In this document: positions 1-11,403 of the stretch, in pieces
Layout of the letters: each line of letters opens with the position of its first letter
How positions within the stretch are numbered: the first letter of the stretch is position 1
Notes under the pieces: generated by a model
Databases searched by the model: none
What the model was told of the DNA's origin: nothing
The model's input: the letters and a program-made list of their open reading frames with translations, nothing else
Assembly (NCBI RefSeq): GCF_021155765.1
Contig: NC_060118.1
Location: 4,340,001-4,404,000 of the forward strand
DNA length: 64,000 nt
From: Diprion similis
Taxonomy: Eukaryota > Arthropoda > Insecta > Hymenoptera > Diprionidae
Reading direction: 5' to 3'
Translations under genes and position numbers: made by a program

Positions 1-373
1 CTGACATCTACGGTCAAATCTTGGTATGGCTAATCAGAAATTGCTGGTACGAAAAGAAAAACCTTAATTCATCAAGTTACCTCATTTATTTGATTCGACC
101 GCATCCGACTCGTATTCAAATATGATTCAGATAAGTTAATTAGATTTATTTTGTCAACGATAAATTTTGTACAGACTATTTCTGCAGATGAAAAGAAAAA
201 AATCTGTAAAAGTGAAGCATATTTTTGTGAGTTTTTACGCAGCAAGAATATTAATTCATAAACTTTTCCAATCAAGATATTATCTAAAACTATTATAGGA
301 ATATAATTTTCCAAAAAACGTCACAATGAAAATATCACTGAGATTTTCAACATGATCATTATTAATTTCACAG
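1..373. other. Intron or upstream sequence of the BRAT1-like gene
   Basis: AT-rich sequence with no supported exon. It ends in a splice acceptor (aatttcacag, to 373). An in-frame ATG at 352 lies inside the presumed polypyrimidine tract. BRAT1 proteins carry roughly 100 residues before the conserved WIQ segment that starts the next exon, so I read this stretch as an intron, with the first exon(s) outside the window. Confidence 0.5.
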
Positions 374-3300
374 AGGCGTGGATACAAGTAGCAACATTTT
401 GCCACTCGAATCGGATGCTGTACGTTACAAGAGAGAGTCGAAAATTCATATGTAAATTATTGATGTTCGAATCTGGAAACACCGTATTTTGCGGACGAGT
501 CATTTCTGTGGCTGCCGAACCTTTTATCAAGAATAACTTCGGCCCTCAGTCTCAACAAAATCTTGAAGAAAATGAGGCATTTCTTAGTGCAATAGACGTC
601 CTAACCGTCATAATGGAAAACACACTATTTTTGAGTATGGACAACGCGATACCACGGCTCCTGGATTCGGTGACAAATCTCAAATCCAAGATAATGGGTT
701 TGTTCGAAACCTGCACAAGCATAAAATTCCACTCACACATTATGAAGCTGGTATATCTACTGCCCTTCATGAAACTCAAAGAGGGAATTAATGAGTCCGA
801 TGGAGTCGTGGACTCTGAAGCATGGGAGGTTTTTGGAGTGAATTTACAATTCATAGACTCAGTACTACTGGCAAGAAAACACATTTTGGGCGTGGCAAAC
901 GGCGGAAAGTTGCTTTTAACGTACTTCAAAAAAGTGAATCGATTGTGTGATATAAAAATGCCAAGTAATTACCAAATTGAAAGTCACGCTGTAGTTTCAC
1001 TGGTAATGAAAAAAGTAACTTCTGGTATTGACTGTAAATACATATGATATTCACGTCTCATTATCTTATGAAAATTACTTATCTCGTTCATAGTAGATTG
1101 AAAGTTGAATTTCAACCCCATTAAAAAATTTGACCCCAAAGATTTTTGGTGCAAAACGGTCTAATCTTTTCAATCGCCACATTGTCCGATTCTAGATTTA
1201 TCCTGAGTGTTCATGTTTTCCCCTGAAATATCTTGATAGATATTATGAGATTTTTATTTAAAATCGGGGGTTTTATTGCAAAGCCTCAAATTTTACATAG
1301 TAGGATTATAATTGATTGATATGATGTTGCACATCTTACACTTCTAACAAAATATCCTCAGTTTCTTTTGTTTTTCAAAATTATATCAGTGATCAAGTTT
1401 TGTTTAGTCCCTCGTCCATCCATTACCACCTAATGCATTTTTTTCTTAACGCCTCATCAACTAAAGGGGAAAAAACCTTTATTTATTGACAAAAATGTTT
1501 TACGCAGATGTGCCTGTTGGACGTATTTGTGCGTGTACCGGAAATTCCTGAAGACGAATTCGAAATCTTTGTGCACAAATTTTTCAGCATCACAAGCACT
1601 TATACACAAAGATTCTGCTACATGGTACGCGATACATTGCTGAGGGAAGAATTTCCGACAGAATTAATGGCCAAAACATCTATTCAAATAATACTAGACA
1701 CATTGGACGTCATGGACAGGGTAGGTAATCAGGTTACATTTATCACTTACAATAAGTAATATTACTTTGAAAAATTGGAAGAGGAAATTTTGTGATGATT
1801 CATAACTTAACAACCAATTGTGATAAATATTAAACAAAAATCAGAATGTTCTATTCGATGAATAGAGTGAAAAAAAAAATTGACATAGACGAAAAATGCG
1901 GTATTAAAATCTTAGCTGATTTAAAAGATAACGCCCCATAAACAATAATCATTTTTCAATTTATTCTTTCAATCACAGGAGGGCGTGACAATTATATTTC
2001 AGTTAATGTCACACCTGTTGAAGCAATATGCAAGCGCTAAAAATAAAGAAGCAGGTTGTCCACATAATTTTACAGCCAGTAAACATGAAAATGCGGTTGA
2101 AAATCATAAGGTGCCGAGATTGAAGGGGATTCTTAATGGCGATCCGATCATTAAGTTCCCAGAGCTTTTGTCTGCTCTTCTTCACGCTCTTGCAACAATT
2201 TTACGTAAATATAAATTTAAGTGGCGAGAGTGCTTGGAAACTATAAGTATTCTTTCATCCGCTCAAGCTATCCTGAATCATCCGAATGCTGCTCCGAAGG
2301 TACGAATTAGCGCTAAGAAATTTTCATTCGTCTAATAAATGACTAAAAAAAAGTTTTAGCGCAACAAAATGAATCCCGAATTCTCAACATCATTTTTTCA
2401 ACCCTTTGAGTCACACGTTATTGTGCTGAGTCAACTTTTATACTGAGACAGTGTTCTATGGTTTTTGGGGTCGCTGATTACGAATCTGAAATCAGGTTAC
2501 AAAAATTCAAGATAGTGGATCTAATATGGTGGACAAAAATTTCAAACTTGATTGAATACAGTCAAAAAACTCTATGCGGGAATTTTCGGGGTTGCTGATT
2601 GCGTTGGCCATACTGAATTTTCAAAATCTGATTTCAGATCCCTAATCAACGACTCCAAGAACCCGCGTTCAGAGGTTTTTTCTCCGGATTAGATCAGATT
2701 TAAAATTTTTGTACGCGATAATGGATCCTCCATCTTGAATTTTTTAAATCCGATTTCAGATTCGTACTCAGCAACCCCAAAAACTTATAAGTTGATGTAA
2801 AACATGTACATGTGTGAAGGGGTTACTTTCTTGGAAATAAATTATTCCTTCAATTTTCACCGTTTTTCCAATCTATTTGGTTTGACAATAACAGTTTACA
2901 TTATACGTTCACTGAAGATATATAAAAATAGCAAAAAACTGCAAAGAAATATGTTGAAGAGTTCTCTAAATATATGGAAAATGTATATAAAATACGTGGT
3001 AAGAATACTTACCACTATGGCTTAAAGGATTAAGAATAAACCAAACTACAAAAGCCCATCAAAATGCGAAACTGATTAAATAATGCAGGTTGACATAATG
3101 AAAATTATGAAAAATTTAATATACATATACTGTACTTACACATTATTTCTAATTGGTTTACATTGAAAGTATATGAAAAGGATTGATCAATTCAGTTTCT
3201 GTTTAAAATCAGTTTTTTAATCACAAAATACAGATTTTTTTTTGCACCTCTGGACTGAATACTATTTAAAGTACAACTCGATAATGCTCAGGTGTGTATC

Positions 3301-6300
3301 CAAGCGCTTTCGCTCTGCAGAATGGGAATTGAAAATTTCATGGCACCAAATTTGGTACTGTTAATGAAATTGGACAGGCAGTCAGATGAAATGGGACTAG
3401 TACTGTGCAAACGACTACACGATGCGGAATGGCAAGTCAGAAACAGCGTTTTGCAAGTGATCAATACAATTGCGAAAATATCTGAAGACAGTAAGACAGC
3501 ACAAGGGCATAATAATCAACCAAGTTGAAACTTTATGTTTTGGAAATTAATTTTTCCATCCGTTATACTTGTTTTAGAATATCCAGCTTTTCAAGATTTA
3601 CTTCTTGCTAATCAGTTTCCACAGCTGATCGTTGACATCGTTACTACCGACGAAATTGGTTACGTAAGAGCAACAGCGGTAAAATGCCTCTCGACTTTTG
3701 TGCGACTAGACAAGATATGGGCTGAAAAATTGTATCATCTTGATTTAACGGTAAATTGAATTTGATACATGTATGTACATTACGTGGTCCTTAGAAAGAT
3801 CATTTTTGAATTTCGCCCAGCTCACCCCCTAAATCGGCTCCAAATAATTAAAAAAGAATTCCCTTATTTGTTCAGATTCTCATCTTAACTTTAATCCGTG
3901 CGCGCAAGAGGCTGGATTTCCTCATTTAACCCGTTCAGGGGCACCTTAAATCTGCCGAACGGATTTCGATGAAATTTGGTTTACAGGGTTTCTTGGGTCG
4001 TTGACTACGGATCTGAACTCGAAATTTGAAAATTCAAAATGGCGGATCCAATATGATGGACCAAATTCCCAAAAGTCATTTGATGTTGCCATATTGGAGC
4101 CACCGTTTAGAATTTTGTAATTTGAAGTTCAGGTTCCTAATCAGCGACCTCGAAAACCCCCGAGCACCAAGTTATGTCGAAATCGAATAACTTTTGGGAT
4201 TTTGGACTATCATATTGCTTCCGCCATTTTAAATATTCAAATTTCGAGTTCAGATTCGTAATCAGCGACTCAAGAACCCCCTTATATCACATTTTATCGA
4301 AATCTGTTCGGTGAATTTAATATGCTCCATTAAATGAGGAATACCATACTCTTATGGGCACGGGTTAGATTTGAGATGAAAATCTGAAACTATAAGGGAA
4401 TTGTTTTTTAATTATTTTGAGCCGATTTAGGAGGTCATCTGGTCAAAATTCAAGGATGATCTTTTTAAGGACTACTCGAAATTATATATCTATTCCCTAA
4501 CTCAACCATAAAGTTAACTTTCTTGACCTGAAGAGCGGGACGAAGGTGGCATATTTTTCTCACTTCATTTTTTTCCCTCATTTGCGGGAAAAAAGTGGCA
4601 CTTTGCTTCCGTATTTGCGGGAACAAAGTGGACTTTTTTCCCGCTAATCTCGTTTTTCCCAAAAAATAGAAATATGATAGAATAATTACACGATTAAATA
4701 TGATAACGATGACGATAACCATAATGATAATGATGATGAAAAAAGAATATTCTTAACGTGAACTTTTTGAGTCAATAGATATGGCCAGAGTTGAGTCGGA
4801 AATAAAGTCCTATATGTAACGTAGAAATGAAAGTCTTTATTCCCTTATTACATAATGTACTATTATAAATGTATCGACAAATATCTAACTGCATTGGAAG
4901 ACCCTAATTTATCACTTTCAGAACGTGGCTGTAAATTTGATAGCCAATGAAACGGAGGCGATAGTAAGAAGAGAAGCTGTTATACTTGTCAAGGAGTTGT
5001 ACGTCTATAGAAAATGCTTGTGAGTTCAAACATCATATAAACATTCTAAAATTTCACCGTTGTATGTAAAAGCTGTGACGACCCTTTTGACAAATTTACT
5101 AAAGTGAGTATAACATTCTAATGATTTCGATTTAACAAACGATTCTATTTATCGTTTTTACAGAGAATCAACATTAGACAAAATCACAAACGCCATGTCC
5201 GCAGCCGCCATTCTAGATCTTCACTGGGAAGTTAGAGTAAATGCGCTTGATTTCTGGTCACAATTTATAAAGTCACGCCTTAGTGACCAGGGGATGCTAG
5301 ATGGAACTTTTCCAACTTACACGTTTTCGAAGGAACATAGAAGAATAGTTTCACTCGATGAGGACGAGATCAAAAAACGGATCATTAAAGTTCTTGACGA
5401 ATTAGCAAGCCGAAATTGTCTCGGCGTAAGTTCATTCGACTTGAATCCAGTATTAAGGTCATGTAGTACTCCTATTTTTACCGATCGAGCAAACTAACCC
5501 TTTTTCTCCGTATATTAAATAAACAAACGAAAGGAAAGAGTTCAAATTCCGACAGTGCTTCGCTCGTTTGTTTACTTAATATAGGAAGAAGAACGGTGAG
5601 TTTGCTCGGTCGGTAATGGTAGGAGTACTTAATCCCTTGACTGGCACGGTGAAACTCACTTTGTATGCCATTGCTGGCAGAGGTAAAATATTAATCAATC
5701 TTTATGAAACTGTGCATAAAAATGTTTTTGGGGTCACTGATTTTGAATTTGATATTAGAATCCCAAAATTCAAAATGGTGGATCCAATATGATGGACAAA
5801 AAGTTCAAATTTGATCGAATTCGGTCAAAAAACTCTACCGAGGAGTTTTCAGGGCCGCTAACTACGGATCTGAAATCAAATTTTGAAAATTCAAGATACT
5901 GGATCTAATAAAGGGGGCAAGAAGTTCAAATCTGATCGAATCCAGTTGAAACGATTTTCGTCGACCACATTGGATCAACCATCTTAAATTTTTCAAATCC
6001 GATTTTAGATTCGTAATCCTTGACCTTGAAAACCCCTGAGTAGTATTTTTTGAAGAGATTTGATCAAATTTAAACTTTTCATCCACCATATTGGATCCGC
6101 CATCTTGAATTTTGAAAATCTGACCTCAAATTTGAATTCAGCGATCCAAAAAATCCCTGAATCGTAAATTTCAAGACGATTGGTCAAGTCGTTTCACAGA
6201 TATTGATGAAATATTTAGAGGACGTCTATAGACGTCCTTGCCAGTCAAGGGGTTAAGGTCGATTGGCCGTACCGTTGAAATTAAAAGTTAGGAAGACTTG

Positions 6301-7422
6301 AGAAACCATTCGAAAAATCTCTAATTTTAAAAATAATTACTCCCATTCAGAGTGATAAAAATAAATTTGTGTAAGTACGGTATAACAAATGTTCTTCAAA
6401 AATGACATTGCGCAATAGAGCTATACTGTAATAGAAGATATATCTTGAAGGTTTTTGAGATAATTTGTCCGAAACTGATTAATGAACAAAATGAGCCCAA
6501 AACACTATTATATAATCAGATTAATGACATGAGAGTTTAATCACTTTTAACATTTATTATTATAACATTTATAATTAGATTAATATCTGATAGTGTTTGT
6601 CATTCATATTTTTTCAAACTTTTTTTTATTAGTTATCGGGAACGTTGTTTCGTTAATTTTCATGATCGTTTACCCAAATAACACGTTGCTACAGATTTTT
6701 TTTTGCACTATTTCTTACTTTTGATCCAGACGGTACGACCCATTCATTTAAACAGAAAATGAGTAAATGTTAAAAAAAAGAAGTGAATTAGTTGCAAATC
6801 GAGCAGAGAATCATTTTTCAGAATTGCTGCTTTCCAAACATTCATATTTTTACACATTCAGTAAATTCTTGTGCAGGTACTTCTGGCCACGTTGGAAAAT
6901 GACAGTAATTTCCAAGTATGCAAAGCTTCCGGGAAAATTTTGAAGATGCTTAAGCAAATATTCGTCGTTTACAAAATAAGACCGTCCTGCAACACAAAAG
7001 ATGGTACTTTTCTCGTGGCTCCAGGCAGAAATTTGAATAGCGACATTTTATCACCTGAGAAAAATCAGGAAAGATTATGTATCCGAAACGAGACCGGAGA
7101 GATTGACTATCAGCTCGCGATACCAGCAAAAATTATCGACTTCACAGCAGATTCTGATCACATGAATCGTCTGGGTTCACTTTACAAACGTAATTCATTT
7201 ATGAGCATGAACGCACAGTCATCGAAAAGTAAAAAGATCGAGTACGTCTCCAACGTTGATAGGAATCAATTCATTCGTATGGTTTTCAACTATAACATAG
7301 ACGATTACCTAGAAGAAAAGAATCCATGGTTGAAAACTCACACCAACTGTTTCAGATCTATTATCAATGATATTATCGTTGCTCATCAGAGGCATAAGGT
7401 TAACCATATGGAGTATTGTTAA
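374..7422 (+). CDS. BRAT1: BRAT1-like HEAT-repeat protein (5' partial, 8 exons in window)
   Basis: Exons: 374-1002 (or 1014), 1508-1720, 1979-2299, 3292-3490, 3578-3750, 4922-5019, 5164-5425 and 6877-7422. All junctions agree in phase and give about 812 residues plus a split first codon. The first exon begins with an AWIQ segment that aligns with the SGWIQGL region of human BRAT1. It is followed by helical HEAT-like repeats, with WQVRNSVLQVI in exon 4 and HWEVRVNALDFW in exon 7, typical of the family. The last exon is more polar and ends in a cysteine (HMEYC-stop). BRAT1 (BRCA1-associated ATM activator 1) is known to bind INTS11 of the Integrator complex and to affect ATM signalling. The small stretch 5073-5103 looks like an exon, but including it breaks the frame; direct joining of 5019 to 5164 keeps it. 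Introns hold palindromic repeats. The family call rests on recalled family features, not on a search. Confidence 0.8.
2460..2790. repeat. Interspersed repeat, 'ATTGGATCCGCCAT' family (copy 1)
   Basis: BRAT1 intron 3. It contains alternating forward and inverted units built from 'gattcgtaatcagcgacc', a GGATCC-centred segment (tggatccgccat or its complement) and 'ttgaattttcaaaatc'. The same units recur at 3783-4474, 5629-6256, 10430-10740, 15776-16236, 24250-24735, 36537-37010 and 59600-59870. Confidence 0.7.
3783..4474. repeat. Palindromic repeat element of the GGATCC family
   Basis: The left arm (ggtccttagaaagatc, followed by an accccctaaatcggctc segment) reappears as its reverse complement at the right end (about 4380-4474). 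The internal 'cagcgacc... atccgccattttgaa' units are also arranged symmetrically. It sits in BRAT1 intron 5. A one-sided relative of its left half is at 36537-37010. Confidence 0.75.
5464..5629. mobile_element. Short TIR MITE (AGTACTCCTA family, copy 1)
   Basis: Terminal inverted repeats run AGTACTCCTA, then TTTTTACCGAT, then CAAACT at the left, with the complement ending in TAGGAGTACT at the right. The centre includes a TTAAATAAACAAACG/CGTTTGTTTACTTAA pair. A second copy lies at 11137-11310. This copy lies in BRAT1 intron 7 and its right end abuts the TTAA of the next element. Confidence 0.75.
5629..6256. mobile_element. piggyBac-like MITE with TTAA ends
   Basis: It begins TTAATCCCTTGACTGGCA and ends TGCCAGTCAAGGGGTTAA. 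TTAA target duplication with CCCTT-type termini is characteristic of piggyBac-like elements. The interior carries several GGATCC-family units and no coding capacity. It lies in BRAT1 intron 7. Confidence 0.75.
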
Positions 7423-9300
7423 CATATCTGGTTAAAAAACAGAAAGATCTACTTTGTCTCATACGAATGTCATGAACCCAATTATTTAATTTTTTAAAAT
7501 ACAATTTTTATTCCTACTTGTAAAAACTAACATGTGAAACATACGTTTCGGGCCGAAAGAAAATTACCACAATTCCATTACCATGTACCTTGTGGTAAAT
7601 GCTACCCTAGTAACTTTGCATCGAAATTATTTGTCGTTCTTAACGGATTTTTTTTAATTTTAAAGAAACGACCCGAACTTACTGCCAGATGATATAAAAA
7701 TTTATCTCAATCATTAGTTTTTAATTATTTCTGTTTAATCAGACCAAAGCATTAGCGTGCTTCGCATGCTTATATGATAATTTATCGTATGCAACACTTT
7801 GAATTTCTGAACGAAAAGTTTTTTGATTACGAAGGCCTGCGAAATATAACTTTTAATTTCTCCTTAAAATAATGATGCTTTTTATTTAGATATTGAGATA
7901 TGTTGAATTCAAAGATAGCGCTAGTTTTTTTACAGCACAACGAGATTAATTTTTATGCGAGATACTCATATGTATAGATTTTTTTAACAATATTTATGAA
8001 AAAAAAATATATTGAATATAAAACTGAATGGCTACTTATAGAATAAACAGCATTAGTTTTAAATAAAACTTAAAGAGACCAGATAAATCAAAAAGACTTG
8101 TGATATCTTTTTTTACTTTCTTTAAAACTCCTCTGCAATCTTTTTCTCTTGCACTTACGTAGCTTTGAATATGCTTAAAATCACCATAAACCACAACTCG
8201 TGAGTATAGATGAATATTCAAATATCAACAGTAACATTAATACATATAATTAACACAGAAATTGGAAGTTAACTCTAGTAGTACTAAGAAATGAGAAAAA
8301 AAAATTTATCAGAAAATTTACGTGATAGATTTTTTTTTAATATTTTTTTCCTAGATTCGTACCTAAGACTCACCGAAATTACTGCTTAGTTTTGTCAGGG
8401 GAAGACCATCGCATGTCTGTATTATCATTACAGAATCTCAATCGATGTTGTTCCACTTTTGAAATAATAGACGCCCTGATAAAAATATGTTAAATTCATT
8501 TTCAAGGATAGCTAATCTGTATTTTATGTATGAAAATCTGCTCACACGTTTAGTAGTAGTTACCTTTCTATCGGCAGACAACGAGAAGTAAATTAGGAAC
8601 TAATCTGTCGTTCCGTGTGGCCGAAATAATGGATAAATCCACAGCTCTATGTTTGGATCTATCAAACTTTTGTTTTATGACGTTTTAGTTTTCTTATTTC
8701 GAATAGTGATACTATAATTCGGGTTTACTTTGGACGACTGACAATGAGAAGAAGCCTTGTCAGGCTGTTATGATTTCATCGTAAACTTGGTTGGAATTTT
8801 CGGTTGCGATGAAATTAGCTTGCTTCACTGATCTTGCGATTATGTGTTCACGGAAGTGCGCGCATTCTTTACCGCAAAGATACTAGCGTACAGGCTTCCG
8901 TGAAAATGAGCTACACCAAGATGTGACTCGAATTTGTTAGTCACAAAAGTGGTTGGTAATGAATCACAAAGACTGGTAAATGTCTATAAAGATTTATCAT
9001 ACTTTACATGACATTACTTTCCATAAAAAAATAGAAAAAAAGGTTCGGCCCACGTTTTTTTCAACGGGAGTGTTTTGTGCCTGGATTTTTGTGCCAATTT
9101 TTTCAAATTTAAAAAAATGGGCATTCGCAATCGACTTCAAATATTTATGAAAGATGAACGGTGGATTGAAAGAATTTGAAAAAATTTCAGGTAGCGTTTT
9201 CTACCCAGTAAAATGTTAAAAGAAAACATAAAATCATTTTGAGATGGTCGGGACTCAACACTGGTCGAGTTGGCGTGAGATACCACATATGCATCAACTT
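7423..9300. other. BRAT1 3' UTR and intergenic sequence
   Basis: AT-rich sequence without a supported gene. Possible poly(A) signals for BRAT1 are the AATAAA hexamers at 8042-8047 and 8062-8067, over 600 nt past the stop. I see no repeat of note before the microsatellite at 9.3 kb. Confidence 0.4.
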
Positions 9301-9309
9301 CTGGTGAAA

Positions 9310-9504
<195 letters not shown>

Positions 9505-10429
9505 GAAAAACCTATAACTAAGTTTTTGTCGAACAAATCCATGCATTCCTTGGAAAAATTCTGCTTCTACTGGGAAAGAGACAGATTCATAGATAAGTTT
9601 TGGAATATCATTCTTAGGTACTGATTTTCATTGCGAATTAGCGTCGCAATAAGGTGATTGAAGATTTTTGAAGAGAGAATGAAAGGAATCGGTGGAGTCG
9701 CGAATCTTGAATCACGGAAAATGTCTGAAGTAAATTCACAATTCATAGACTCGGGACTAGTGGTAGAAAAAAGATATTCTGGAGATAGCAAAATGTGGAA
9801 AGCTACTTTGGTACTGGAAGAAATTATGCAGTCTGTGCGACATAGAAATGCAAAGTGAATACCAAATCGAGCATCATGTCACAGTATTAATGGTAATGAA
9901 AACAACAACTCAATATTATGAATAGTATTAATTTGCTTCTCATTTACTCTTGTGTCCGACAATTTCACTTCATATCATATTTTTATGTTAACGCTTTTTC
10001 ACCAATTATGAGATAATGATACGCAGTCAAAGTAACAATTGACCGTAATGTTCATTAATTATAGTATATGCACTACAGTCCTTTATATATCCCATATACT
10101 TCTAATTTGATTTTGTATTTTTGGAAACACCACTCTTTGTCAGTTTTTTTTAATCCAACAACAGATTCAAATATCCTAATTTCCTCCTGTTCTGTAACAC
10201 ACAAATTTCTACTTTTAAATAAATTTCTGTCTTTCTAACGGTTCGTTTCAAGATCTTTACTCCCTGTAGAAAATTTTTAACTCAGTGGCCAATATTGATT
10301 TCGAATCATTTTTTTCCAGATTTGAAAAATTGAGTACCATAACAAGCGACAGCCCTCAAACTTCCCGTTTTCTCATTGCAGATTCCAAGTTCACGGAACA
10401 AAAAAATATTAGCATCCAATTCGAATTTC

Positions 10430-10740
10430 GAATGACAAATTCAGATTCGTGATTGATGATTTAAAAGCCCTTGGATGCTATATCACATGAAAATATTGCG
10501 ATTTTTTTTTTCTGAACTACTATAATGGACCCACCATCATAAATTTTGGATTCGTTATCGGTGACCCGAAAAACCTCCGACTTTTAATTTCCGTCAAAAT
10601 CTGAATAGTTTTAGATTTTTTCCACCATATTGGATTCGCCATTTTGAATTTCACAATCCGACTTCAAAGTTGTGATTAGTGACCCAAAAAACCTGACGGT
10701 ACTAATTTTCGTTCAAATCCGTTCATCCATTCTCAAGATA
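10430..10740. repeat. Interspersed GGATCC-family repeat (copy 4)
   Basis: Contains 'ccaccatattggattcgccat', 'ttcacaatccgacttcaaag' and 'gtgacccaaaaaacct' units in the order seen in the other family members. Confidence 0.65.
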
Positions 10741-11136
10741 TCATGTTTATTTGACTTTTTAGAATTTTGTTATTTAAATAATTGAAAAAGTATTTTTCTT
10801 CGAAAACGGAGAAATGGGAAGTTAAAAAAATCTGTTTCACAGATGTTACCGATGTCCGTTTGTATGTACATTGTACACCTATGCTGGCAAGTCCTGAGGA
10901 CATATACAGAATATTTACTACATGATCCGTGATACTTTGCTAAGAGAAGACTTATCAATAATGTTGATCAGCGTAATGTCTATTCACGTATTGCTGGACA
11001 CTCGGCTGGACATGTTAGATATAATTGACAGAGTGGGGAATCTAAGTTGATTCTGAAGATTCTGTTTTTTAACTTTTCTCCTGTATTATAACCCGAAAAC
11101 AATAAAGATACGTACTCTACGTCGTTAAGGTTATGC

Positions 11137-11310
11137 AGTACTCCTACTTTTACCGACCGAACAAACTCACCCTTTTTCTTCCTATGAAGTTTCTTGATTT
11201 CTGCTACAAAAGAGCGATGCACCGTCGAAATTTGAACCCTTCCGTTCTTTTGTTACTCAATATAGGAAGAAAGAGGGTGAGTTTACTCGGTCGGTAAACG
11301 TAGAAGTACT
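11137..11310. mobile_element. Short TIR MITE (AGTACTCCTA family, copy 2)
   Basis: Ends are AGTACTCCTACTTTTACCG and the complement CGGTAAACGTAGAAGTACT. Sub-terminal 'caaactcaccctttttcttcc' pairs with 'ggaagaaagagggtgagttt'. The inverted symmetry may extend about 9 bp further outward at each side (ggttatgc / acatggcc). It interrupts the BRAT1 pseudogene. Confidence 0.75.
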
Positions 11311-11403
11311 ACATGGCCTTAAATGGAAAGAGTCCTTATAAACTATATGCATTCTTTTTTTGGCTCAAGGTATCCTCAATCACCCGAAAACTATACCGAA
11401 GGT

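Larger units (their letters stand above)
9650..11403 (+). pseudogene. Decayed tandem partial copy of BRAT1 exons
   Basis: Three blocks match the functional gene in order and orientation. 9650-9905 resembles the end of the first exon (shared 'aattcatagactc', 'gtgaataccaaat' and the donor 'tggtaatgaaaa'). About 10890-11040 resembles the second exon (shared 'ctacatg..ccgtgatactttgct' pattern, ending in 'gacagagtggggaat'). About 11318-11403 resembles the end of the third exon ('gctcaaggtatcctcaatcacccg...ccgaaggtac'). Frames are broken by stops and indels. Because intronic spacing and donor sites are retained, this is a DNA-level segmental duplication and not a retrocopy. Intron-like parts carry a repeat (10430-10740) and a MITE (11137-11310). 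Confidence 0.8.

Noticed and set aside
5073..5103. Micro-exon between BRAT1 exons 6 and 7 with acceptor aaaag and donor gtgagt
   Set aside because: Including it breaks the reading frame; joining 5019 directly to 5164 keeps it (phase 2 plus one base).
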